From Isoetes taiwanensis (Eukaryota > Streptophyta > Lycopodiopsida > Isoetales > Isoetaceae), in NCBI GenBank assembly GCA_021234155.1, contig JAJEKV010000060.1:1178001-1242000 (forward strand): a stretch of 64,000 bases of DNA. Reading direction: 5' to 3'. Under the pieces are notes generated by a model. It searched no databases. It saw only the letters and a program-made list of their open reading frames with translations, and was not told the origin of the DNA. The position numbers and the translations under genes were made by a program. Positions 1 through 9,730 of this stretch are shown piece after piece; positions within the stretch are counted from its first letter, which is position 1, and the number at the start of each line of letters is the position of its first letter.

Positions 1-55
1 TAATATATGATTTTTTCATCAATCATGCTCAATCTTCATATCCTAAGAAGGCGAT

Positions 56-478
56 GTGCTTATGGCATATGGGTTTTTCAGGTTGAACATGCTACCGGTC
101 TCCCTGTACTTGCCAACACCATTGCCAACACCATTGATGGGAATATCTCCAGTTATACCACCTTCTAGAAACATGGCTGCTATGCATCAATTTAGCATGC
201 AACAACAGGCATTGTCTTCAGCAATCCAACCACCTTTGTAGTTCCCACATCCAGCATTGGGTCAGCTGCAGACGATGCCTCCAGTGATATTGTCGCAGCA
301 GCACCTGGCATCGTTGAAGCATCAACAGGTATTGAATGACTTTATGAAAAACTGTTTTGCTCAATTGGAATAAGAAAGTGTGGTCCCACTCTCCGGATTC
401 TTGAAGTCAGAGGGCAGCAAGAATGGTCCCCATTCTGTTCTCATTACACCATTGTCATCTCCTAGGGCTCAACCTTAA
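56..478 (+). pseudogene. Gln/Pro-rich coding remnant
   Basis: One reading frame stays coding-like for about 140 codons and is broken only by in-frame stops near 241 and 371. It is rich in Met, Pro and Gln (for example MHQFSMQQQ near codon 43), followed by a stretch with SQQHLASLKHQQ and a Ser/Gly-rich tail. This composition is typical of the disordered part of a plant transcription factor or other nuclear protein, but no domain is visible and I do not recognise the family. It is probably an old exon fragment; no partner exon is seen nearby. Confidence 0.3.
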
Positions 479-1199
479 AACATTTCAAGCTGATAGAAAT
501 GCTAGGTTTAGCCAGGTTCAACCTTCAAACGTTTGAAGATGACAGCAAATTCTCAACAGTAGTCAACCATCTCCACTTTGATGTCTCATGAACCTATGTT
601 GATGTACACTTAGAAAATTTGTGTTTCGATTAAGTAGATTCTCATTATGGTAGAGGAAACGTGCTCATTGCATACATTTATTTCGGTGTATGCATATGAA
701 AACATGATATATTTTTCTTTCTTCTATTGGGTTTCACACCATTCCAAGATAAAAACCCCCCTTTGCAGGAATAAGTCGGGAAAGAGAAATGTTCGCGGCG
801 GCCTTGGCCGCCGCGATAAATTTCTTGTAGTAAATAATTTAGTTGGGTGAGTATGGGACGAATTCCTAGGAACTCTGGCACCCTACATGTTAGGATCGAG
901 AATTTTTGATAGGGAGAAAATTTTACCGGGAAGTTTGCTAGTCAAAATCTATGGGTTTTGCATTTTTCGAGCTAACATCTAGATTTTCATAGACCCTTTC
1001 CTCCGAGCTTCAAAATATACTTGTTGGGCTTCTAAAGTTTGTTCCACACTTGTTGAGTGTTGCCAGGATGAGATTAGATAAATAAGTAGAACCTTTACCT
1101 TCATGATTAAGAACGCATTATATAATAATAGAATAGGATAGAATAATGTTTTTATCGTCCACGAAGACCAATGGGAATAAAATAATTGAATTGAACAAG
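479..1199. other. Intergenic, AT-rich; one GC palindrome
   Basis: No supported gene. The only structure seen is a 22-bp palindrome at 794-815 with 10-bp arms CGCGGCGGCC and GGCCGCCGCG around TT. It stands out against the AT-rich surroundings. The 3' end of the minus-strand gene follows at 1200. Confidence 0.5.
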
Positions 1200-2142
1200 T
1201 CAAGATGTAGACTTTTGAGAGCTAGTCGAAGAATCTCGTGCTTTATCATGATCATGTTTGACACCAAGGGCATCATCTAAATCTTCTTCTATCTCCTCAG
1301 CTATTTTTTCAACCTAACCAAAAATGGAAAAATAGATAATTGTTAAACATATGCAAACCTAGTGATTTTAGGCATACAAGTGATCCATCTTTCGATTTGA
1401 AAGATCCATCTTTTGAATTAATAATTTGTAATGATCAGAAGTAACAAAAAGTCTGACCTTTTCAGCAATTTCTTCCACTTTATCCAGCGCGGCATCTATT
1501 GCCTTCACAACATCTACTCCATCTTCAAGTCGCTCTTCAGTCTTATCCAACACCTCTGTGCAAATTAATCACAGGTTTAGAATCAGATTAGTTATAAAAG
1601 ACGTTAAACAGCCCTAAATTACCAAAAATGCTTACTGTCAAGACCCAGCAGGAATGCCCTGAAGGGAGTCTTTGCTAAAAATTTGAATATTGCTTGAACT
1701 CTGCACAGTTGAAGTCCTGGATTAGTAAGCAATTCATCAAACAGATCAAAGTCTGCTAAACGGGCAAAAATGCTGTCTTTACACTTTCTGTATTGATTCT
1801 GCCAATGAATCTGACGCCTCTGCTACAATCTTTTGTCTACTACTCTGTTTGCCCTGTTTTGCCCTAAATATAACCATAACATTTTCTAATCAAGGCTGAA
1901 ATATGGCATATTTTGAACTATTAATAAGAGTTGCACCTGGATCCAAGCTCATAAACCACTAGTGCCGCTAATCTGAAGTCGTTATATCTAGTAACAGAAG
2001 ACAAGCTCGTAGAAATGTTCTGATAAGGCCGATTTTCTGGTAAGCTTAATCTTAAAGCTCTTGCTTCAAATCCAGGATTAGATCTGCCTAATGCAGTCGT
2101 CCTGTGACATAATGCGGCAGATATTTGCAAAGATTCCGCCAT
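1200..2142 (-). CDS. Small plastid-targeted, coiled-coil-like protein, five exons
   Basis: Five minus-strand exons join in frame with GT-AG introns: 2142-1937, 1863-1783, 1700-1636, 1555-1458 and 1313-1200. Together they are 564 nt, or 187 residues plus TGA. The ATG at 2142 opens a Ser/Thr/Arg-rich, acid-poor start (MAESLQISAALCHRTTALGR) that looks like a chloroplast transit peptide. The middle holds a basic/hydrophobic block (AIFKFLAKTPFRAFLLGLD). The rest is a charged heptad-like helix (DKTEERLEDG, DKVEEIAEKVEKIAEEIEED) with a polar tail. Every exon phase matches, there is no internal stop, and each donor begins GT (for example GTAAAG, GTAAGC), so this is the best-preserved gene in the window. 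Plants have plastid proteins with similar 'DKVEEIAEKV' helices, but I cannot name a family. Function is unknown; a stromal or membrane-associated role is inference. The exons are read by eye and the intron 2 donor has an alternative one codon away. Confidence 0.72.
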
Positions 2143-4206
2143 TTCGATGGAAAAGTACTGGATTCGAGATCAGAGTATTAAGATAAGCCAGATAGAAAAA
2201 ATAACGGGATAATACCCCGTTTTCAGAGGATAGAAATACTGTAGATATGATGGAACAGGGCAAAGGTGCTCTGTTCTGGGAATCTGGGATGGATTTAATA
2301 TGAATTTTAGAAACGGTCGTCAATAAAACGGGAGTTCTAAGGACAGAAAGTGAGACGGCGGATTGGTGAAATTAGCGTAGGATACAAACGATCTGATATA
2401 CCATAGCTGACCCTGTTTATGGAGGAACAGAGCAGCCATAGCTGACCTTGTTTATTGGAGGGATAAAAGAAAGACGTGATGTGGACGTAAAACTCTTTGG
2501 CAGCCCACTGATTCGTCCACGTAAACGTATACGTGGATCCCACAAAAATTATCAAAAGCCGCGATAATGTTGTACCATGGAATTTAATTTTTGTGCTTTA
2601 AACATTCACCTTGTTTGAGAATCGAAAAATCTCCAAGTAGACTTTCATGGACGGAAGAAAATTGATTTTTGGCACGTTTGTTTGCACAAACACAAGTTGA
2701 TATTTGAAGCAATTTAAAGCTATCTACGTTGCAGCCAGCTAAGATTGGACATGTGAACAGCAATTGGACATGGGTTAGTCGATCCTAAGAGATGGGGCAA
2801 TCCTGTGTGAATGTGGAGAAAGGTTCCATGTGATTATTGTGCACATATCATTAGATTCGATCTACGGTCAAGAAAAACCAACGTGTCTATTAGCATTTGG
2901 AAAGTTATGCCTGCACCTCTTTGTTGAGAAATAATATTGATTTGATTTCCTAGAGAACAGATATCAAATTAGTTTGTTCTTGCGGGCAATGTGACGACAA
3001 GTAAAGTCTTGTATTTCAAAGTATCCATAAAGCTAACGTCGTGAGGGCAAATAGATATGGAGCTGGAGTGTAGAATAAGCAACACATGAAATGCCATCAT
3101 ATAAAACAGGTTAGTAAATTGTCAATTCAATACTAATATGGTTCTACAAATTTCTCCAATTTGGGATGGAGCCTTGCAATGATGTCTTTTTGGTACTTTC
3201 ATATTGCAATCCAGGTGTTCTTTGTGCAATATGGTCTACATCATATCTGGTCTGGCTGTATCAAATTCGCATATATTCGCATTTTTTCTAGTGGTAGGTC
3301 AGAGGAGGAATGTTCTACTTGATATAAATTATTATATATAAATCATTTCCATAGCACAAATAATCTTGACATAGGTACTATATGCAAAACATAAGCAAAA
3401 GCAAGATATTGAGCAACGGGAACAATTTAGACTCAACGTCCATATGCACGTTCTGGTTAGGGTTCTTATCACAAAGAAACTTACAAGGACAGATTGGAGC
3501 TTTTATAAAAGAGTTAAGATGATGTTAATGATAGAGATTTGCATGCCCTAATGCACATAAGTGTTGAGTCCTTTTATGTTGTCAAGGCTTCAGAAATAAG
3601 GGTCCTATTTTATTGCAAGGAATTACAAAATTTAGTGCTATTTTACCTAGACGTGCCACTTTGTAGCATCAATCTTGTAGCTTTCAACTATTGCAATCTT
3701 AGAAGGCTCAACATTCAGACCTTTAGGGTTGAAAAAAGGTTGTGTATTAGGACATGCCCAATCAATAACCTCAGCTTTAGAGGTTCTTTTTTATTGTTGT
3801 TCTGCACTGACAAGATGGGAGTAAACCCACGGTAGATGAATGGGATGCATGCTGGAAAAACCTTGCCCACAATTAACTTTAATATTTATTTGGGTAATTG
3901 TCCATGCAGATACAAGTATATTGTTGCATTAAATTTGAAGTACAATAAGGCTTTGAATGGACGATAGATGCTTGCAAGAGGACAGATGCTTGCAAGTGGT
4001 GTTATGATTTTTTTGGCTAAATGTTCTTAAGCTTTAAGTATAGAAAGGAACTTTGAGCATGGTTAGTGTAGCTTAATACCTTATTTCAACAGAAATCTGC
4101 GTTGATAATGTCTTGAAAACTTGGTCTTGCATTTTTTACGTTAGCTGCATGGAGAAGTGTAAGGTCATCTATTTACTAGAGGACATAGGTCTAGAATAAT
4201 AAATTA
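2143..4206. other. Intergenic; short direct repeat upstream of the plastid-protein gene
   Basis: No gene is supported. At 2401-2425 and 2436-2460 a unit of about 25 bp (CCATAGCTGACC, then TGTTTAT and GGAGG) occurs twice, about 260-320 bp upstream of the ATG at 2142, so it may sit in that gene's promoter. The remainder is AT-rich DNA with short non-convincing ORFs. Confidence 0.4.
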
Positions 4207-4524
4207 TTGGATGAATCATTCTTGAAAAAGATTTCATGTTTCTCATTTCTCATGGTGAGAAACCATTTGAGTGGTAATATTCCTGTATTACTGGGATCTT
4301 TGTACAATCTTAAATATTTTCCCGTTTACGATAATGCTTTAAGTGGCGCCTTTCCGTCCTCTGAAAAACTAATTAATCTTAAAGATCCGTACTTGGATGG
4401 GAACCAAATTATTGCTCTGCCAGCCAACATGAACTACTTCACTAGCTTATCCACTCTTTCACTTGGCAATAATAAACTCACTTTTGCAGCATTGTGCAAC
4501 TTCGGTCAACACAACACATCTTGA
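4207..4524 (+). pseudogene. Leucine-rich-repeat fragment (plant LRR-receptor type)
   Basis: About 100 residues contain roughly four plant-type LRR units: NHLSGNIPVLLGSLYNLKYF, NALSGAFPSSEKLINLKDPY, GNQIIALPANMNYFTSLSTL and GNNKLTF. The spacing of about 24 residues and the LSGxIP signature are those of extracellular LRRs of receptor-like kinases or proteins. There is no signal peptide, cap, transmembrane segment or kinase domain next to it, and the frame ends abruptly. It is best read as a stranded exon piece of a decayed LRR gene. The match to the LRR pattern is clear; the identity of the parent gene is not. Confidence 0.6.
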
Positions 4525-4554
4525 TATTTACAAGAATAGACATTATTTGCTTTT

Positions 4555-5800
4555 GTAATTGTTTTTGGTGATTGTGTTTATGGATTTCAATAAAGAAAAC
4601 AATGCTTTATATGGAATGTGGGGGACAATTAATTTACCTCTAAGGACAAAAATTTGGAAAGACAAGTCCAAAACCTATCTTCAAAATGTCATAGTAGTTA
4701 AACACATCGACAAAAAATAGGTACAAAAATACAAAAAAAAACAAAAAATTTGTCCTGGTTTATTGGCGTACTTTAGTTCATGAATGGAACTCTAAATATT
4801 CATCTTCACATGGCGTACATCACCAAGGGCCTAATATTGTATATTTTTAAATGCTCCCATATATCTTCACTTCTGCTACAAACAACATCTTAGTCGCGGT
4901 AAAAATGAAATGCACGTTCGAGTCATTGATCTGAACTGCCCACGATGTCTCACGGCTATCAAACACGTGAGACAACGCATCTCGAAGGTAGACTCGTATA
5001 ATGGAATCAGATAACGCCTTACGATGATTGTAGATCCTAAATTGCGCTCCATTATATATTCCAACACAGATGAGTTCTTTTGCTACGAAAATGCCAATTC
5101 ACCAGTGCAAAGTGTCACTTGCCATCTGACAAAAGAGACAAACAATTAGAGGTTAGTCAAAGGACTATATTACCCAATAGATAGATACATGTACTCCATC
5201 CCCCACCTACCTCTCTCAAAGCACATTTGCGTAAACAACATTCACGTGTGCGGTGTTGGTTGCCGCTAATGTCCTGGCTTGTGTTTTACTTGGCATTTAA
5301 TGTCCATATACGTGCAACTTCTAAGAACATCACAGGTTGATGCTTGCAAGAATGGTCATGATTTTTTTGTGTAAATATTTTTGTTGTTGAAAATATCCAA
5401 TAAGTACAGTAAAAACAATGCTTTATAAGGAATGTAGGGGCCAAGTAAACCTTTTTCTAAAGTAGAACATTTGGAAATATATGCTCAAAATTTCATACTT
5501 AAACGTGTTTCGGCTTATCTAGGAGCTTGTGTCTTTTACTTACCTTTAATCCTAAGTGTGTTACTCTTCCAACAAATCATGTGTGATGTCGGATGTTCTT
5601 ACAGCGCCATGGGTTAATGTTTGCAAAAGTGACTTGATTTGTCGTTGTTGAAATTGCGGGCACACAGTATCATCAAATGCATTAAACTAACCATTAAAGA
5701 AAAAAAGGTTCCAATAAAGAACCCAATGCTTTACCTGGAATGTGGAGGGAATAAACCTTTCTTTCGTGTTAAAAAAACTATTCTATTCTATTCTATTCTA
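4555..5800 (+). repeat. Three diverged copies of a dispersed repeat
   Basis: Related stretches occur at about 4555-4710, 5340-5510 and 5612-5775. Shared landmarks in order are 'cttgcaa', a T-rich run, 'caatgcttta', 'ggaatgt' with GGGG or GAGGG, and an 'aaaccttt' or 'acctct' block. A weaker relative lies near 3960-4030. Ends and target duplications are not clear, so the element type is unknown. The HMA-like fragment lies between copies 1 and 2. Confidence 0.45.
4910..5090 (+). pseudogene. HMA-like metal-binding fragment (possible)
   Basis: From an ATG at 4910 the frame reads MHVRVIDLNCPRCLTAIKHV and on to a basic helix before a stop. The pattern of a beta strand, then CPRC, then an amphipathic helix resembles the N-terminal half of heavy-metal-associated (HMA) domains of plant copper chaperones, which carry a CxxC metal site. 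After the first stop the same frame continues coding-like (TMIVDPKLRSIIYSN). A broken HMA exon is the simplest reading. Only about 35 residues support it, so chance similarity cannot be excluded. Confidence 0.35.
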
Positions 5801-5804
5801 TTCT
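5778..5804. repeat. Pentanucleotide microsatellite (CTATT)n
   Basis: Five consecutive CTATT units plus a partial one lie in noncoding DNA. Confidence 0.8.
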
Positions 5805-6344
5805 TAGGTAGACAATATGAGATGACATATGGTTAAAATAGCACGCTTAGATAGTAGATAAGTACATCAACATATTTAATATCTTATAAACACGACAAAA
5901 TAACGGTTCCATGTGTTTGTTTTAGTGTGTTATGGGAGATGTTTCTTTTTTGGTTTGAAAAAAAAAAATCAAAAAACATTTGGCATGTTCATGTATAACA
6001 TATATAAAACAATATAAAACATAAATGTGGCACAAATCCCATAATACGCCAAGACAAAACTTTTTAAAATAAAAAAAACGATACAAAACGCCACCATAAC
6101 ATCAACTCCCAAAGTAAGGAATGAAAGAGGCCCAACAAATAAACTACCTACCTAATTGCCTAAGTTTTAATATCTTCATAAAAGCTTATCGTGCACTACA
6201 ATGATGTTTCGCATATAGATTGCAATGCTTCCTTTTACAGGTCTTCTGGCTTCTTCAGCCATAGCTAAGCTCAAAGTAACCAACCCTTCCGTTCATCTCC
6301 TAATATACCGCGATATAACCAAAAGCAACCCTAAATTCTACCAT
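5805..6344. other. Intergenic, AT-rich
   Basis: Nothing beyond A/T runs is seen. The 3' end (about 6225-6344) is the flank interrupted by the inverted-repeat element that follows. Confidence 0.4.
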
Positions 6345-6353
6345 GCATACACC

Positions 6354-7442
6354 CATAGTTGGGCCGATCCACCGACCACCAAACCTAGGTGGGAGAAGGC
6401 CGACCTAGGTGGGGATATTTTGCCGACCTATCGACCTATTTTGCCAAAATTCAAGTTTCTCTTTTCCTGCAAATAATGCATAAACAACATTCAATACATC
6501 TCTAATTCCAAAAAAATAGCAAATATAAACAAAATTACACCTCAAACAACTTCAAAATAGTCAATCTATGATATTAAACTTCAAATAACCAAAGTAGATC
6601 AGTATTTTAAGGAAAGAAACATAATTGTATATAACTTTATAAAATTGGCACCTGTTCTATATTGTTGAGAGTTATTTATAGATGCAGGTAGCTCAACGAT
6701 GGAGTTTTCTACCTGGTTCCTGTGCAGCAGATATTTCAAAAAAATGAGCTTTACCAATACATTTAATACAAGAATACTTTCTTTGTGCAAATAAAAAAAG
6801 AGCCCGCACTAAAATACAACCCGCATAGAAATAAGAAAGCCAATACATACTAGATTCATAGAAGAAACCACAGGCAAATCAAGAGAAGAAGCAACCTGGA
6901 TAATATATAATTTGCTCCTCCATAAAAAATGAAATGGTTCAATATTAAAAAGAAGAGGGCAAAGATGGTAAGAGGACAAAAACACAAACACCTCGATCTT
7001 TGGTGGAGCCGGTCGACTGATGCTAGTGCAAATTGCGGTGGAGTAGTTAGTGGCATTTTGATGAAAATACTGTTCATCGCGACCTTGTTGCAAAAAGATC
7101 AGAGAAGCAATGAACATATTTCCATTGTATTCCTATATTGTAAGCCTAGAAATAAAGAAAAACGTGGAAAAATGTTTATCTGCATGAGAATTGGGCTATG
7201 CTTAGACTCAAACAGAGAGTTGCTTAAACTCAAACAGAGAGTGGACTCGAAGTTTATTCGACAACCAAGCTTTTTGAAAAATACTTTGTTCGGCTCCTTT
7301 TGGACCAAAGACGCCCGCCACGACTCGGGGAGGGGGAGGGATTAGGTTTTTGACCCAATCAACCGTAGGTCAGATTAGGCCCACTCCGACCTAGGTCGAA
7401 AAAGGTCAGGATTTAGGGCCGACCTACGTCGGCCCCAACTAT
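6354..7442. mobile_element. Non-autonomous TIR element with 9-bp target duplication (MULE-like)
   Basis: The 9-mer GCATACACC occurs directly before the element (6345-6353) and directly after it (7443-7451). The ends are inverted: 5' ATAGTTGGGCCGA, and the 3' end read backwards ATAGTTGGGGCCGA. Just inside both ends lie clusters of CCTAGGTCGG-type palindromes (about 6370-6440 and 7345-7435). A perfect 9-bp duplication is the hallmark of Mutator-like transposition; hAT elements give 8 bp. The interior (6440-7330) is AT-rich with no transposase reading frame, so the element depends on enzymes from elsewhere. The terminal repeats are short for a classical MULE, so it may be a MULE-MITE. Confidence 0.75.
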
Positions 7443-7475
7443 GCATACACCTGGAAAGCCAGATAAAATCAATTT

Positions 7476-7724
7476 ATGGCCAATTCAACACAATCTGTCG
7501 GTGAACCATCAAAACTTATGTTCCAGGATCAAGCACAAGCACAAGCTCAAGCTCAAGCTCAAGCTCAAGCACAGGGAAGCTCGAGCTTATTAGGATCAAG
7601 CAAACCCCTGAGTCTAGGAATTACATCATCCCCCCGCAATACTTTCCAGTCAAGCAAGCCGCCCGCTAATAATCGGGCATCTCCAACATGCAACATGCAA
7701 GCAACTATTCAACAAAACTCCTAG
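7476..7724 (+). CDS. Hypothetical (Gln-Ala) repeat ORF beside the element
   Basis: An 82-codon frame contains an uninterrupted Gln-Ala run of about eight dipeptides, encoded by alternating CAAGCA and CAAGCT units (about 7531-7575), followed by a Ser/Pro-rich segment. It begins 25 bp after the target duplication of the neighbouring element. It may be the remaining 3' part of a disordered regulatory protein whose 5' part lay near 6300. Low-complexity translation of a hexanucleotide repeat is the alternative. No domain is seen. Confidence 0.3.
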   Translation: MANSTQSVGEPSKLMFQDQAQAQAQAQAQAQAQGSSSLLGSSKPLSLGITSSPRNTFQSSKPPANNRASPTCNMQATIQQNS

Positions 7725-8505
7725 TCTGCCAAGCGTTTGTGGGTTTCAAATAATAAGGCCTTAAAAACAATGGCTTTAATTTGGTTTTAGGGAAAAATAT
7801 TAATAGAAGAATGCATTGGCATTGTTATAGAACCCAAACAAAAGATTTTCTTTTGTTTTTTTTTTTTTTTTAGTATGGAACCCCTAAACACTCTAACTGG
7901 ACATATTGCTTTCAGACCTTAAGACACAAGAAAATAAATTAAGAATATAATATATATGCAATAATATGCATTTCAATTATCATGCATATGAATAAGCCTT
8001 CAAATATGTTGAAGTTCCTTCTCGAGTTTGGAATCAATTATTTTATTCTAACTTCTTTTGCGATATAAGACATAGGTATCTGTTTATATAGTGTGATATA
8101 TTTTGAGCAACGTATTTATTTGGTTATTATTGTGATATGTTTGGAGCAACTACGTTGTTGTGGACAACCATGGGTAGTATGGCATATGTTTGGCAAAAGC
8201 TTACACTCCATAAAAATTAAATTAAAAATATTTCAAGGTTGTGTAGGTGGTTGACATTGGAATGCACTACATGGTAAGACATATAGCTGCATTGCATTAG
8301 GAAAAGCTGCAGACTTCTTGTGAAAAATGCATGCAAATTATATGCAACAATCATGGCATGCCATGAAATTATATCGCAGGTTTTATAAAATGATTTATAG
8401 CATCATCGAGATTTTTGCACTTGCTATACATATTTAGAAGAGCAGTTCCAACATAAAGTATTTGCACCTATTTTTGCAAGAACTCGTGCATGAATTGCAT
8501 TCTTT
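7725..8505. other. Intergenic, AT-rich
   Basis: Apart from a poly-T run near 7855-7871, no gene or structured repeat is recognised. Confidence 0.4.
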
Positions 8506-8624
8506 CAGTAAGGGCTATCAGGCAGAGAACCAGATTCTAGCTCATTATGAAGATCTTTAATCTGTTGCAGTATGTAGTTCCTTGAGGTACTCAATAACAT
8601 CCCGAGAATAGAAGCTCTGTCCAT
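8506..8624 (-). pseudogene. bHLH exon remnant of the SCREAM/ICE1 type
   Basis: Directly after an acceptor-like TTTTGCAG the minus strand reads MDRASILG. In a shifted frame it continues DVIEYLKEL, then returns to IKDLHNELES. This string is the hallmark of helix 2 and the following helix of plant ICE1/SCREAM-type bHLH factors, which act in cold response and stomatal lineages. At least two small indels break the frame, and no helix-1/basic region exon is found upstream (8625-9600). The retained exon boundary shows it came from genomic duplication rather than retroposition. It is almost certainly non-functional. Confidence 0.65.
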
Positions 8625-9640
8625 CTGCAAAATTCCAAAAGCTATTAGTGCAAGAAGAAGCATAAGAATTAGAAATTATTTGCTGCCTAAAATAAAGCAG
8701 AGGAACTTAAATGGCTGAACCTATCCTTTATTTCTTTTGCGATGGATGGATCAAAACAGGCTAGCATATTACATTACCTGGATGGTTCCATTTGTACATC
8801 ATATATTAAGACCAAATAGAAACAAAAACCATACGCAAGATATGTAATTTCTTACGCAGGTGGAGGCGGGGCCCGGCCCCTGCTTCTAGTCTTAAGGTCC
8901 GCTATGCGGTCCGATCCAGGCGGAAGATATTGTTAGGTGGGGAGTTTGGCTGGGGTGGCACATCTGTTAAGAACATGCTTATGTAAGGCCCGTTTGTTTT
9001 TCAATCTCATTGTCATAATATCTGCGTGGGGAATTTGCAGTCCATGCGCCATTCTTTACGTAGCGTGATGAAGGACTTTTAAGGTATCCGTAATCAAGTC
9101 AAAAACAGATTTAGGATTCTCGCAAATTGGTCGTCCAAAGAACAAGTGAGGTCATAGGATCAACTTACGAGACAAAATGCACATGGGCAATACCGTCTCT
9201 ATATTGACTAGCCCAATTTTGTCTCAGATATTATTACGAGAAATGAAGACATCATCGAATGAAGACATCATCATACCATTGTAATAAGTTATAAGTTATG
9301 TAGACCTATCTTGCACTCACAAATAAGAATTTTTATTCTACATGAAACCAACATAAATGTAGTAAATAATATGTTAGTATGCTATGATCTGCCTGGATCC
9401 TCGAATAATAAGAACATGGTAGCAAGTAATTTTATGAATTCCATTCCTACATTGACATAAACGTTAATGATCCAATCCCTTGTGAACTTGAAAAATATTA
9501 AACTAAAAGCAAATTCCAAACATCGAACAAACTGTTTTGCTTAACCCTCGATTTTAGGCCTTCTAGCATAATATGGAAAGCATATAACCTAGATTGTAAT
9601 CGATGTAAAAACCTAACCTGGAAGACATGTTTTTTTGGTC
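8625..9640. other. Intergenic with small GC palindromes
   Basis: No gene. At 8868-8880 there is GGGGCC-C-GGCCCC, followed by GGTCCGC-TAT-GCGGTCC-type symmetry near 8896-8912. These form a short GC-rich island in AT-rich DNA, similar in style to the palindromes at 794 and 42751. Confidence 0.4.
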
Positions 9641-9723
9641 TCAAATGCAAGATAACTATTTAAAAGTTAGAGATCACATCGATCCGAGCCCTCGGATCGC
9701 CATTCTGGGAAGGGACGAGCTAC

Positions 9724-9730
9724 TATATAA
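9724..9730 (+). promoter_or_regulatory. TATA box of a possible transcription unit
   Basis: TATATAA lies in CTACTATATAAGGCC, preceded by a small palindrome (GATCCGAGCCCTCGGATC, 9681-9698) and followed about 40-130 bp later by a long C/T-rich leader-like tract. The layout is that of a plant core promoter with a pyrimidine-rich 5' UTR. No long protein frame follows, so the product could be an RNA, a retroelement LTR transcript or a dead gene. Confidence 0.4.

Noticed and set aside
6929-7345. 138-codon plus ORF (with minus-strand partners) inside the TIR element
   Set aside because: No transposase motif; both strands are open over the same stretch and the composition is AT-driven.
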